This document shows, in pieces, positions 7,796 through 17,588 of a stretch of 27,391 bases of DNA (its first letter is position 1; each line of letters starts with the position of its first letter). Below the pieces are notes generated by a model. That model had not been told where the DNA came from and ran no database searches. It saw only the letters and a program-made list of their open reading frames with translations. The position numbers and the translations under genes are program-made. This DNA is from Chara braunii (taxonomy: Eukaryota > Streptophyta > Charophyceae > Charales > Characeae): positions 5,308,041-5,335,431 of the forward strand of contig BFEA01000016.1 of NCBI GenBank assembly GCA_003427395.1. The letters are read 5' to 3'.

Positions 7796-9405
7796 AAAAC
7801 TTACTTCCTGCTAAATATTTTGCTAAGTACCTGCCCGCTACGAACTGTTCACTACACTTAGCCTAAACTTCGCCCAGTGTGATTCCCTGAACCTGGTCTC
7901 ATCTGCTTCCATCGATCTTCGATTGGACCATGTTGATCTTGATTCGATGCGGAAGTGACTTCAGCAGAACGATGTGTCACAACTGACGGCATGTCACAGA
8001 CTGCTGACATGCTGCTGACCTGGCAGCTGACGGGTTATCTGGCATTGCCAATTTTGGAACCCTGCGACATGTCAGCGGTAGAATATATCGATCATGTTAC
8101 AGTGATGGAAAAAAGATCCACGGAATACCTGCTGGGGCCGGTATGCTATTTTTCTCAGTGGGTGGTAGAGTGCACTAGGTGGGCCGATAAGCGCGAAGGG
8201 TTATGCGGGAAGCCTCCTGATGACAAGTAAGAGGGGTTTAGATGGCGTCGTGCGGTGCACGGAAAGGGTGCGGTGGGGGAAAGGAGACGGACCGACCGAT
8301 CGCGCGGGCGGTCGCCGTGAGGTGGAGAGGTGGGAGGACCGACGATATTTGACAGCGGTGGTTTTTCTGGAGGCAGGGCGGCGTCCGTTTTCCTTTTTCG
8401 GGCAGAGGCTTTTTTTTGGTGTGTGTGTGGGGCAGCAAAAGGGACCAGCCGGGGGCGCTCGTTCCGTGGATCCGTCGATGGATAGGTAGAACTGCACCGG
8501 TTTTTCTTTTTTTGTTTACCCTTGGGGTTGACGTATGTGGACGTCTTGGCGTTGATGTGCATGGAGTAGGGGATGTGACAGGCATTTGCGTTGGCGCGAC
8601 TTTCTTGCGCTGGTGCCGACCCTCTTGCGCTGAGACCCTCTGCCATCTCAGCTGTGCACGCTACGTTCTTTCTTGCCTGGCCGAGTCTCTTCCGCCGGTG
8701 TCGACCCTCTTGTGCTGCGCTCGGGCGTTTCAGCTGCCTGCTACATGCTTCCTTGCCCCATCTCTATCATCAATGATGGCGTTCTTTTTCTCGTTTCCCG
8801 ACGTCATCGCTGCCTCCCACCCATCCCCCTTCTTTGCCGTTTTTCACCTCTCTGTCCTCCATTTTTCTCTCCTTACTTTCACCTCCTCTTTTCTTTCTTT
8901 TGCGCGTGCGCGCCCCCCACCATTATGGCTGGGGCAGGAGGAGGACAAGAGGCATAGAGAGAGAAGTGCGACAACCAGGAGTAGTACCCAGGAAGGAAAT
9001 AGAACGGGCGGGATCGTGCTCTCTCTCTCTCTCTCATCCTTAACGGAGCTCCGGGCAACTCCCGAAGTCTTGTCTGAAGGTTGTTTTTGTCTTTTCAGGA
9101 CGTGTACTGGCGGATTGAAGTGGGAGAGAGATGGTGAGAAGTTGACGAGAGGGGAGCAGGAGAAAGAAAGAGGAGGACGATGTAGGGCAAGGAGGTAGAC
9201 GAGGGAGAGGTGGCGCTATGGTGGATAGAGGAGGAGGACGTAGGGCGAGAAGGATGAGGTAAAGAAGGGATGCGAGTCGTTATGGTAGAGAGGAGGGAGA
9301 GGAGGGAGAGGAAGGAAAGAAGGGGTGGAACATCAAGGAGGAGGAAGATCCGACAAAGATAATAGAAGAGGGCTCGCTCTCTGTCTCTCTTCGACTTTTA
9401 TACTA
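7792..9405. other. intergenic DNA with diverged repeats, no supportable gene
   Basis: The stretch holds several long open frames with no recognisable domain and unusual composition. An 85-bp direct repeat lies at about 8603-8682 and 8689-8765 (core CGACCCTCTTGYGCTG). The segment beginning GGATTGAAGTGGGAGAG near 9112 recurs with divergence at 9534 and 9918, so 9100-9940 is an array of ~400-bp purine-rich repeats. A short CT run lies at 9019-9035. Confidence 0.4.
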
Positions 9406-9510
9406 CCGTCTTCCCCCGAACATAACGCACGCTCATTTTGCCTGCACCCGACCGGAAAGATAGCTTCTATGCATTCATGATCAGGGTGCGTTATGTTCGG
9501 GGGAAGACGG
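9406..9510. mobile_element. short TA-flanked inverted-repeat element (MITE), copy 2
   Basis: A 105-bp element whose ends are perfect inverted repeats for about 25 bp, starting CCGTCTTCCCCCGAACAT. TA dinucleotides flank both sides (9404-9405 and 9511-9512). It is homologous along its length to the copy at 7116-7221. It sits in the spacer of the ~400-bp purine-rich repeat array. Confidence 0.8.
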
Positions 9511-9938
9511 TAGTAGTAGTTTCTTGAAACGTGCGGACTGAAGTGGAATGGAGGCGGTGAGAAGTAGAAGAAATGGCGAGGAGGAGAAAGAGAAAGAGGA
9601 GGGGCACTATGGCATTGAGAGGAGGAGGACGCCGAAGGGCGAGGAGGAGGTAGATGAGGAAGGGATCCCTGCTATGGCAGAGAGGGGAGGACCATGTAGG
9701 GCAAGGAGGAGGAGGAGGGGGAGGGGGAGGGGTACGACTATGGCGACGATTGCAGGAGGAGGACAAGGGGTCAAGCTATCAAAGGGTGGGACATAGAGTA
9801 AAAGGAGGAGGGCCGAGGACATCTTTACCAGAGTTTCTTGAACTTGTGAAGTATTTTTTTAGTTTTTTTTTGTTGTTTTTTAGTTTTTTTTTAGTTTTTT
9901 TTAAGTATATTCACCAGCAGACTGAAGTGGGAGAGAGC
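9511..9938. repeat. purine-rich GGAGGA minisatellite
   Basis: Degenerate GGAGGACG-AGGGC-AGGAGG units make up most of this stretch; related units occur at 9170-9290. Poly-T blocks lie at 9855-9903. Open frames rich in Arg, Glu and Gly here are composition artefacts. Confidence 0.6.
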
Positions 9939-10660
9939 GGGGCTCGCCACACCTATCCCGAAAACTGCAATTTTTTTGAGATCGCTCTCCAACGCATAAG
10001 TTGGAGAAAATCCCTTCTAGAGTCGTCCTCGCCACATTGCGCTCTCGAAGGTGGCACTCGCAAATTTGTTAGTGGAGGCCCGACATGTTTCAAGAGGGAA
10101 ATGTGGCGACGAGACACACAGAACGGGCTGCCCCCAGAACGTGCGGCAAAAGTAAAAGCAAAAATCTTAGCTGCACAGGACCGGAAACATCGCTTGTGTA
10201 CATTGTGGTGGGGGAAAGCGCAGACCTATGGGCCAACCACTGGTTGGAGAGCACTCTCCAACCGTACACGATAAATTCGAGGCCGCAGACAGTTATCGGT
10301 CGCAGCCCACTCGCGAATTTCAGGTCAATTTCAAAAGTGCTTCGGACCCGTCTCCAAACGGGAGCGTCTAAACCGGCTGAGGCTGCCGGGATAACCCCGG
10401 GTTGAACTTGGAGGTCCCCGGCCTCGAATTGAATTGTGGAATTAAAAGTTGGTTGTTGTTAAAAAAAAAAAAAACAAAAAAAAAAACACAAACGGGAGCG
10501 TTTCCCGTTTGCAGGCGGGCAGAGGAACAAATTTCGAGAGCGCTCTCGAAACCCATCTTCTGACCACTCCAACATTTTTCTGACGGCGAGTTTCGAGAGT
10601 AGCTGTGGAGATGATCCCACTCTCCAAAACTGGGTTTTCGGGATAGGTGTGGCGAGCCCC
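9939..10660. mobile_element. 722-bp inverted-repeat DNA transposon, non-autonomous, family GGGGCTCGCC
   Basis: The left end GGGGCTCGCCACACC... and the right end, read inverted, are identical for about 27 bp. AGAGAGC flanks both sides (9932-9938 and 10661-10667), a 7-bp target duplication. The flanks together also restore the GAAGTGGGAGAGAGCGAGAAG pattern of the surrounding repeat. The interior contains subterminal CTCTCGAA/TTCGAGAG motifs and a nested inverted pair (CTCGCCACATT near 10040 and AATGTGGCGACGAG near 10099). No transposase frame is present. Two related sequences lie at 23123-23513 and 23799-23855. The superfamily is not determined. Confidence 0.75.
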
Positions 10661-11609
10661 AGAGAGCGAGAAGGAAAGGGATAGAGAGGAGGAAACGTAC
10701 GAGGGGCGCTGCTTTGGCGTTAACGGATCGATGTTTTGATAGATATAAATATAAAAGAATACACGCTTAACAGGTTCTTAGAACTGTTTCCCGGCCTCCC
10801 CTTTTTTGGTATAATAAAATTGGTCTCTTTTCGCTTTAAAAAAAAAAAAAAAAATTGTTTCCAAGTGGCTTGCCCACCCGCCAAAACTCCACCATCATCA
10901 ATATCGTGGAGTGTACATCTGCATCAGAATTTATGTTTGAACAGACGATGGTCTGATTGAATCCGATGAAATGTGATTGACGTACGCAAAATGGACCGGA
11001 CTCGACAACATGATCATCATGCTTCACGACCGTGTTGCTTGACATCGTGTCTAGTGGTTGGCGAGGTGTTATCCCGAGCAGTAATCTCTCTTTCTCTCTC
11101 GCGCGCGCCCCCCCCCCCCGTGCACGCATGCACTTTCGAGGAAACACAGTCAGGCATCCAGAGATGACCTCCATAATCATTGTCGACAAAGCCGGGTTGC
11201 AAAGAGGACGATAGAGATCATCTCAAATCCTTTTTTCATCTGGATTCGAACTTGGGTCTATATTTCAACAGTTAGGACGGAGTAGGGACGGAGGATGGAG
11301 GGGGGAAGAGGAGGATGGCCGGCCACAGCAATGGAGGGAATAGGAGGGAACACCGACAATGGATGGACCAGGAGGGAGTAGAAAGACAATGGGGGAAAGA
11401 GGAGGAAGGACGAGGGAGGCGGGAAGAGGGAGCAGGTGGACGGATTGACACATAGGTAGGATTGATCGATGACGGTCATCATGATCATCCACAATCGTGA
11501 TGATGAACAGCATGGTGATTATGATGGTGATGATGATCTTGATAATAATGATGACGCGGTGTGGAGAAAGAGAGAGAGAGAGAGTCCAATGTTCCGCCAA
11601 AAAAGGGTT
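10661..11609. other. intergenic DNA, no recognisable gene
   Basis: The stretch contains the end of the purine-rich repeat (10661-10730), a poly-A run near 10840, a C-run near 11110 and a GGAGG-rich block at 11280-11430. A ~100-bp segment at 11478-11580 (core CAGCATGGTGATTATGATGG) is repeated 269 bp further on at 11748-11850. Open frames here have no recognisable domain. Confidence 0.4.
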
Positions 11610-11653
11610 GGACACGTAGGGTTCAACATCGAAAAGGTGACAAGTCAGAAGTG

Positions 11654-11729
<76 letters not shown>

Positions 11730-11834
11730 ACGGCAAAAGAGCGATCATCATGATGATTGACAATCATCACGATCAACAGCATGGTGATTATGATGGTGAT
11801 GATGATCCTGACAATAATGATGACCACGGGTGTG

Positions 11835-11929
<95 letters not shown>

Positions 11930-11976
11930 CGTTGCTTCTGACCTGTCACCTTTTTGATGTCGAACCCTCCGTGTCC
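11610..11976. repeat. long inverted repeat enclosing complementary CT and GA tracts
   Basis: The left arm (11610-11651) and right arm (11935-11976) are complementary at about 38 of 42 positions. Just inside the left arm is a CT run (11656-11709) and just inside the right arm a GA run (11839-11924), so pairing continues into the microsatellites. Together they could form a hairpin with stem around 95 bp or more. The loop holds an AC repeat (11711-11729) and one copy of the 100-bp GATGAT-rich repeat. The right-arm unit is duplicated in tandem (period 65) at 11996-12040. Confidence 0.7.
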
Positions 11977-12059
11977 GACCATTAGTGTCAGACAAGTTGC
12001 TTCTGACCTGTCAACTTTCGATGCCGAACCTTCCGTGTTCGACCCGTAGTGTCGGACCA

Positions 12060-12600
12060 TCGGACTCTAAGAGCGGAAAATAAAACCCAAGAAGCGCGAA
12101 ATGGGGAGGGATGATGGGAGGAAGAGGAGGAGAGGGAGAGCGAGGGAAGAAGGGAGATTGCACCTCTGATCAAACCCTTGACGAGGAACAGTGCTCTGCT
12201 TCATCACGGATATCGACCATGCGAGAAAGGAAGAGAGGAGGAGGAGAGGGGAGTGAGCGTGCGGTGGAAGGGTAGGAAGCACAAGGGGAAAGGGGTTTTC
12301 CATCGGGCTATGGGAAGATGAAAAGCATCATCATCGGATGGGTTGGAGTCTCCAGCTCCAGCACTGAGGTCGAGGAAATTCCAGTCACAGATGTATCTCG
12401 CCATGCTCTTGGACAAGGGAGAAAGAAAGAGGACACACTTCAGGAGAGGCGACACAAAACACAAATGACATTGAGTTCCCAGAAGAAAGAGAGGGAGAAT
12501 GAACAAGGAAGTAATTGATAACGTATCCGGTTACGATAAATCCTAACGAGAAGCATTGTGGAAGACAGTTCTGGTGGAAAGAACATCATCCCCAATGGTT
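12060..12600. other. intergenic or intronic purine-rich DNA
   Basis: No confident gene. A minus-strand frame at about 12400-12290 reads MARYICDWNFLDLSAGAGDS, which has normal protein-like composition and a pyrimidine-rich stretch upstream. It could be a small exon of the gene suggested at 12600-13645, but that is only a possibility. Confidence 0.25.
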
Positions 12601-13060
12601 AATCATTGTACGTCCCTTCAAAATCCCAACGGCCATTACTAAAAGGAGAACCCGGCATCCCCGAGAAACTCGCAGAAAGTAAGACAGCACGACCCCCCGG
12701 TCCCCACACGCCTTGGGCAAAACGAACCGGAAAGAAAAGACAAAAAAAACAAAACAAATCCAACACGATATGTGAAGTAGGGATACCTATGATAGTTATC
12801 ATCTCCCATCATACCCCGATCATATACAAATATATTGCCACACTGTAAATCAGAGCGCAAAGGCCAAAAAAAGCAAAACAAGGAAAGGAAAAGAAGGAAG
12901 GAAANCCCCANCTGTTCATCACCTCTTACGTACAAGGCCAGCCACGTGGATGACAGGTTGAGCGCTGGCTGCCGCCATCCCCGTGTGTCACAAGGACCCA
13001 CTTGCACGCAGCCAAAAGGCAAAAAAGAGGTAAAGAAAAGGAGGAGGAAACCTGACAGGG
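12600..13060 (-). other. possible small exons separated by pyrimidine-rich introns
   Basis: On the minus strand, short protein-like stretches alternate with T/C-rich runs ending in AG. One block reads CGNIFVYDRGMMGDDNYHR, preceded by a good acceptor (GATTTACAG at about 12847) and followed by a possible donor (AG|GTATCC). Another (about 13010-12925) ends at a possible donor GTAAGA after WLALY. A third (12720-12610) reads GSPFSNGRWDFEGTYND and is followed by a stop. CCCTGTCAG near 13050 is another good acceptor. Two N bases lie at 12905 and 12911. No known domain is recognised. Confidence 0.3.
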
Positions 13061-13160
13061 AAAGAAAGCGTATCAGTCAAACAAAGCAAATGACACATCC
13101 CACAGATAATCCAATTGTCACAAAGCAAATAACACATCCCATAGATCAACATATTTTTTC

Positions 13161-13236
13161 TTAATTTCCTATGTTTTTTATTTTCTCTTTTTTTCTTTTT
13201 TTATTTATTTCTTTTTTTCTTTTTTTCTTTTTTTCT
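13161..13236. repeat. T-rich low-complexity run
   Basis: A CTTTTTTT-type run on the plus strand, directly downstream of the RING-like exon on the minus strand. Confidence 0.7.
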
Positions 13237-13645
13237 TTAACTGTCCCCACCTCGGCAGATAGGACAGCTACAGCGAGGATGATGTAGATGTTCATAAGGA
13301 TACCCAAGGAGAGCTGCGCCAGCACAACATTCATCAGGACGGCTAGCACGAACCATCCCATCAAAACAGTCCTGACAGAGGACATGTTGTCCACATGTCA
13401 AAAAAACAGCAGGACGTTCATCACAGTGCGGCATCATGCAGTTCTGATAGCGTCCTTGGGCACAAAAGGAACAACCTTTATCTGGGTGACAGGGATGTGT
13501 ACAATGAGGAAATGTTGGACACCCTTCAGGCAGTCGCAATAGATTGGTAATGGCTATGGCATAGATGATGCATTCCACAGCCAAAGCGCACCGCGTCTCT
13601 GTCCCGACAGGTGTCACACGATATATACATAAATGACATTCACTC
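13237..13645 (-). CDS. RING-finger-like exon (putative E3 ubiquitin ligase or related zinc protein)
   Basis: The open frame is rich in Cys and His and ends in a RING-HC-like pattern: CMMPHC, then TCGQHVLCQDC, and finally CSCPICRG just before a TAA stop at 13237-13239. This follows C-x(n)-C ... C-x-H-x2-C-x2-C ... C-P-x-C of RING fingers, which bind two zinc ions and usually recruit ubiquitin-conjugating enzymes. Spacing of the first Cys pair (x4, not x2) is irregular. A second Cys/His cluster (PHCTHPCHPDKGCSFC) precedes it. There is no good ATG. The frame opens after an acceptor-like AATTAG at 13645, so this is probably an internal or terminal exon. The coding end could instead be a donor at CGAG|GTGGGG. 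A GA repeat (13683-13714) lies just upstream, presumably in an intron. Confidence 0.45.
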
Positions 13646-13679
13646 CTAATTAGATGAGATTAATTACCAAATAGATGTT

Positions 13680-13682
<3 letters not shown>

Positions 13683-13714
<32 letters not shown>
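13683..13714. repeat. (AG)16 microsatellite
   Basis: An uninterrupted 32-bp AG run. Confidence 0.9.
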
Positions 13715-13715
<1 letters not shown>

Positions 13716-13760
13716 ACTTCTATTTGTCAACTGTAGTTTAGCTCCTGACGGGTATGTGTC

Positions 13761-13978
13761 CAAGTATACGCGTGCTGCCAGGTTTGATTACGACGTCAAA
13801 CATATGTGGAGTCCGGTTGAAGTAGATCAGCGAATTATGGAGTACTTACATGCGGGGCCAACGTCTGCTCCCGAGGGGCGGTACCCAAGTATACGCTTGC
13901 TGCCAGGTTTGATTACGACGTCTAACCAGATACGGAGTCCGGTTGAAGTAGATCAGCGAATTATGGCGTACTTGCATG
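13761..13978. repeat. 125-bp-period direct duplication
   Basis: The 92-bp block 13761-13852 recurs at 13886-13978 with few changes, starting CAAGTATACGC and ending around GGAGTCCGGTTGAAGTAG and ATTATGG-GTACTT-CATG. An open frame runs through the first copy and shifts by one base relative to the second. No protein family is recognised. Confidence 0.8.
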
Positions 13979-14081
13979 TTATTCGTGGTACACACTGGAC
14001 AAAGTTGTTGTCAAAAGAAAAAGAAAAAGAAAAGAAAGGTTGTTGTTGCTGTTGCAAGGAAAAATGGTCGATAGCAGAATG

Positions 14082-14106
14082 ACAAAAATCCAGAATGCAA
14101 AATCAC
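14082..14106. repeat. dispersed 25-bp repeat, copy 1
   Basis: ACAAAAATCCAGA-TGCAAAATCAC occurs here and at 24205-24229 with one mismatch. The source element is unknown. Confidence 0.5.
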
Positions 14107-14183
14107 CTTTCAATATCAAATTCACTATACTCTTAAAGAATGCAAAGAGTCCAGCGTGACGCTTCCTGCTGGGCCCAGTTCCA

Positions 14184-14278
14184 AAGAGCCTGGTATCACC
14201 TCCCTTTCACCTCCCGTGGATCTTGGTAGTTTTCTCTGCTCTTAGCCAACCAAGAGCCTGGTATCATCTCCCTTTCAC
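14184..14278. repeat. 68-bp-period duplication containing TGGTATCA
   Basis: AAGAGCCTGGTATCAYCTCC continues into CTTTCAC at 14184-14210 and 14252-14278. TGGTATCA is identical to the start of many retrotransposon primer-binding sites for initiator tRNA-Met. The following bases do not continue that match and no LTR end precedes it, so a primer-binding role is only a possibility. Confidence 0.4.
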
Positions 14279-14770
14279 TAACCTACTCTCCCACCCCTTT
14301 CTCTCTACCCCCTCCACCATCTAATCACTTTTTCTTACTCTACCACTACTCTCTCCTCCTACCTCCCTCTTCACTCATCTCCCACCATGTTTTCTCTCCT
14401 CCCCTCCCCACTCACCATCTTCTATTAATCTCCTCTACTCCTCTCCATCTTTTCCATCCCTTTCTCCCATTCTCTCCCCCTGCTCTCCCCCTTCCCTCCC
14501 CCAACTAAAACCCCATCATCCCCCTCCATCTCCCACTTCAATCTTTTTCTCTCTTTCTCACCTATTTCTCTCTTTCTTCTTCACTTTTTTCATCCTCCTC
14601 TCCTCGAACTTCAATTTTTTTCTGTTTTTCTTCTTTTTGTCTTCCTTTTTTATTTAAATTCCCTTTTTTTTTCAAAAATCAAATTCTTTTATTCTCTACT
14701 TCTTTTCTTATTTTTTTGATTTATTTTATTTTTATTTTTATTTATTTTGAAAATTTATTTTTTTTTTCTG
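14279..14770. other. pyrimidine-rich strand-asymmetric DNA
   Basis: Nearly 500 bp of plus strand is dominated by C and T (CTCTCC, TTTCTT) and carries no gene. It could be the leader or LTR region of the downstream chromovirus, but no LTR pair could be matched to the 3' side. Confidence 0.4.
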
Positions 14771-14810
14771 AGGCGCCTCTATATCTCTTTAGGACTTGGT
14801 TATTTAAGCT

Positions 14811-15275
14811 GTCGGTGCACATTTTGATCCTGTGGGAGTAACAAAGTGCTGCCAAAATTTTCTCTTTTCTCCCTTTCCCTCACATTTTGCCGGCACATTT
14901 CGACCCCATGGGGGTAAGGAAATGCTGCCAAAATTTTTGAAACATCCAACACTTATTTTCTCTCCACTCTCCACCTCATTTATTTATTTATTCTGAAATT
15001 TATAATTTGTGGCATTTTGAACCTTAAGTGTGCTTATCTTGGTCTCTCCTTCCTCTTGACACATTTTAGACCCTATGGGGGGTAGGGAAATGCTACCGAA
15101 AATTCAAAAAAAATAAATATTTTTTTTTTCTTATTTATTTTGAAATTTATAATTTGTGACATTTTGAACCTTAAGTGTGCTTATCTTGGTCTCTCCTTCC
15201 TCTTGGCACATTTTAGACCCCATGGGGGGTAGGGAAATGCTATCGAAGATTCCAAAAAATAAATATTCTTTTTCT
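14811..15275. repeat. tandem repeat array, four units, 147-bp period in the last two
   Basis: A core CACATTTTAGACCCYATGGG continuing GGGTAGGGAAATGCTA occurs near 15059 and 15207 in two units that match over about 130 bp. Weaker versions (CACATTTTGATCCTGTGGG, CACATTTCGACCCCATGGG) occur near 14818 and 14894. Each unit pairs the core with a TTGGTCTCTCC or TCTCTTTT stretch. It lies upstream of the gag region and may be part of the retrotransposon leader. Confidence 0.65.
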
Positions 15276-15710
15276 CTTCACATTTTGTTTATTAATTTTT
15301 TTAACTATTTTTATTTATTATTTAATTTTCAATCTCGAAATTTCATTGTTTATTTATTTCTCTTTCCCCCTTCCCTCCACGGTTGGTATTTTTTTTTCTT
15401 GATTAGGTCGTCGTTACCCTACCCTAACCACCAACACGTCGATTAGGGTTTTCTTAGGTTTTTTCTAAGGTTTAGGGTCCTCCTAGCCCCCCTCCCCTCC
15501 CGCCGCCTCTTGTCGGGAACCTTGGACCCGAAGGGCTTCTTCCCCCTCGATCGGATTTACGCTACCATCTCAGACATGACCCACTGGCCACGGAGTGAGC
15601 CGACTCACAACTACCCACTCCGTTTCCGGGGTCCCCTCCCTCTCCCCGATGGTCCCCTATCCCTACGCTACAACCCATCTCCTTCCCCACCTCTTTCTCC
15701 ACCTCCCACC

Positions 15711-16193
15711 ATGTCTACCACCATGCGTCCACTACCCACGGACAGGGCTGCAGCTAAGGAGATCGTGAGGGCGCCCTCCGTCTCTCAGGCACCCACCCAC
15801 CTGACGGTCCAGGGTCAGCACATTGTGGACCCCATTGACCTTCGCTCTGTTCTTGCGTCACTCGTTGCACCTTTGCAAGCGCGACTCGATGCGCTTGCAT
15901 CCCTGGAAAGGCAAGTAAACACGCTCGCCCTTGAAGTTCACCGCCTTAAGGGTTCTCCTTATCGCTTTCCCCATCGCTCTCAGACTCCATCCCCTACCGA
16001 CTCAGAGTTCGGCTCTCCACGACTCCAGAGACGGAGACGTGGTGGTTCGTCCTCCTCCGTGGGTCAGGCTCAACATTCCCCCTCTGCAGTGGTGAGTGTT
16101 GTCGCTGCTCAACCCATACCATATGTTGCGGCACACCCGTCAGACCCTGCCGCCCCTGCCGTTTCTGCCACTACCGTCGGTGTTGTTGCCTAG
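15711..16193 (+). pseudogene. gag: gag N-terminal region with coiled coil (element 1)
   Basis: The start chosen is ATG at 15711, in good eukaryotic context (CCCACCATGT); the frame is open further upstream, but without a better ATG. About 160 residues run to a TAG at 16191-16193. After a Pro-rich beginning, residues about 45-90 have a leucine-heptad pattern (LRSVLASLVAPLQARLDALA and following VNTLALEVHRLK), typical of the coiled coil that helps gag proteins assemble. A Ser/Pro/Arg-rich linker follows. The product would be the structural shell protein of the element. Confidence 0.65.
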
Positions 16194-16476
16194 TTACCAG
16201 TATCTGACCAGAAAGTGTCATCTATTCATTCCGGTATGGCTTCCCAACCTTTCGCTTCGAATCCGACACTACGAACCGGAGTCCTTCCTCCTCCCATCCT
16301 CTCGTCACTCCCACCCCAGGGCCCCCTGCAGTTCGTTACTTCTCTTCCCGTTAGGGTACCCTCTCCGCCTCCTCCACCTCCAACCCCGCGCACTCAGCGA
16401 GTGGCTACTTTGCAGGTCACCATCACGCAGCTCCAGGCGGAGATTCTCTCCCTGAGACAGCCTCACCCTTCACAAG
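16194..16476 (+). pseudogene. gag: gag middle part, shifted frame (element 1)
   Basis: The frame 16215-16490 continues the Pro/Ser-rich gag with a second short coiled-coil-like stretch (VATLQVTITQLQAEILSLRQ). It is out of frame with both the upstream and the downstream gag parts, so at least two frameshifts break the gene here. No conserved family domain lies in this segment itself. Confidence 0.45.
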
Positions 16477-17588
16477 TTGCTCACCCTTCTTCTTCTTGTA
16501 CCGCCCCTCCCACCTATGTCTTGCCGGCTCGTTTCCCTCGGTCGGCTCCCCCCTCTACCCTCCTACCTCGCTACTCCGTCACAGTTTGCTGTGACCGTTG
16601 CCTCCACGTCTGCTGGACCTTCCACCAGCAGCCCCGACTCACAGCCTGCCACCACTTCTACCCTTGCACTGACCTTGACATTTGCCACTGCAGTACAGGC
16701 CTATTGGCCTCTCTACCCTCGCTGTCAGCACAGTGGTCCCACTCTTGTGCGCCTATCGGACATACCCGACTACGATATTACACTTCGTGTGTCACACTGG
16801 TTGCAGGCTGCCACACGTGCACTAACACTGACTAACACCAGTCAGGAGTTGTGGTGCTCTATGATCGCAACTAAATTGCGAGGCAACGCGTTCTTCGCAT
16901 GGCAAAATTATTATACCCATCGTACTCGCTCAGGTGAGGCTCTCACTCTCGTGGATTTCACGACGTTCCTCCATGACCGCTTTGGCACTTTCCATGATGC
17001 GACTGACGCCTTAGATCGGGTCACACAGACGCAGTGGCGCGGGTCCTCCGCACCAGCAGACCTTGAGCGTCACATCAGAGTGTTTTAGGACGCCCACCTC
17101 ATTTGCGATGAGGCATTTTTACCTGAGGTCCTTTTGACCAACAGGTTCGTCGTCAGTCTTCCGACTGACTACCGTATCGAGCTCTTGCGATAGAGCAGGC
17201 CTACGAGGCTTCTCAACAGTACCAGAAGATGCGGAGTCACTTTTTCGACGCGCCATCTTCTTCGCGATCCACCGCCGCCGCCACCCAGTTGCGCGGTGCT
17301 ACTTGCGGTCGATCCTCTTTCGTCGTCCGCTTTCGCCGACCAGCTCGACCTGGAGCATCATTCTCTCGGCGCTACAGTTCTCTCGGGTATGGCGAGGACG
17401 ACTCAGTCGAGCTCGACCCTACCCTTGGGGGCGCCCCCGAGTACATCGAGCTTCGGGAGATTATCCAGTACCACTTGGATGACGACATTGTTTCGGTGGC
17501 CGTGCGCTTACAGATGGCCATGTCTGCCATAGATCATGCGCACAGTCGGGTTGCTCAGGCTGGCGCCCGCACGTTCGCGGTCCCTTAG
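16477..17588 (+). pseudogene. gag: gag capsid domain (element 1)
   Basis: A frame to 17088 carries the retrotransposon gag (capsid) signature: QELWCSMIATKLRGNAFFAW, then VDFTTFLHDRFG. An in-frame TAG at 17086-17088 stands where the sequence reads VF-stop-DAHLICDEAFLPEV, which suggests a former Gln codon. A frameshift near 17180 then moves to a frame reading ALAIEQAYEASQQYQK, the usual gag C-terminal helix, ending at TAG 17586-17588. No CCHC zinc knuckle is seen. Confidence 0.75.

Noticed and set aside
7955-8230. 91-residue open frame with normal-looking composition
   Set aside because: No recognisable family and no supporting splice or promoter context; kept out for lack of evidence.
8155-8646. 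163-residue minus-strand open frame
   Set aside because: Pro/Arg/Ser-rich, overlaps other open frames on both strands, no domain or conserved motif.
8416-9198. 260-residue plus-strand open frame
   Set aside because: Composition follows the local repeats (85-bp direct repeat, CT run, purine-rich repeat); other frames are equally open and no domain is seen.
11236-11260. tRNA B-box-like AGTTCGAATCC on the minus strand
   Set aside because: The flanking bases do not form a T-arm stem and no A box or acceptor stem is visible.
11555-11995. Open frames of repeating Arg-Glu or Ser-Leu
   Set aside because: Translations of GA and CT microsatellites.
15438-15480. Telomere-like TTAGGG/TTTAGGG pieces
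   Set aside because: Only two or three isolated units in T-rich DNA; not an interstitial telomere array.
15510-15710. Upstream extension of the gag frame
   Set aside because: Opens with a non-ATG codon; the ATG at 15711 has a much better initiation context.
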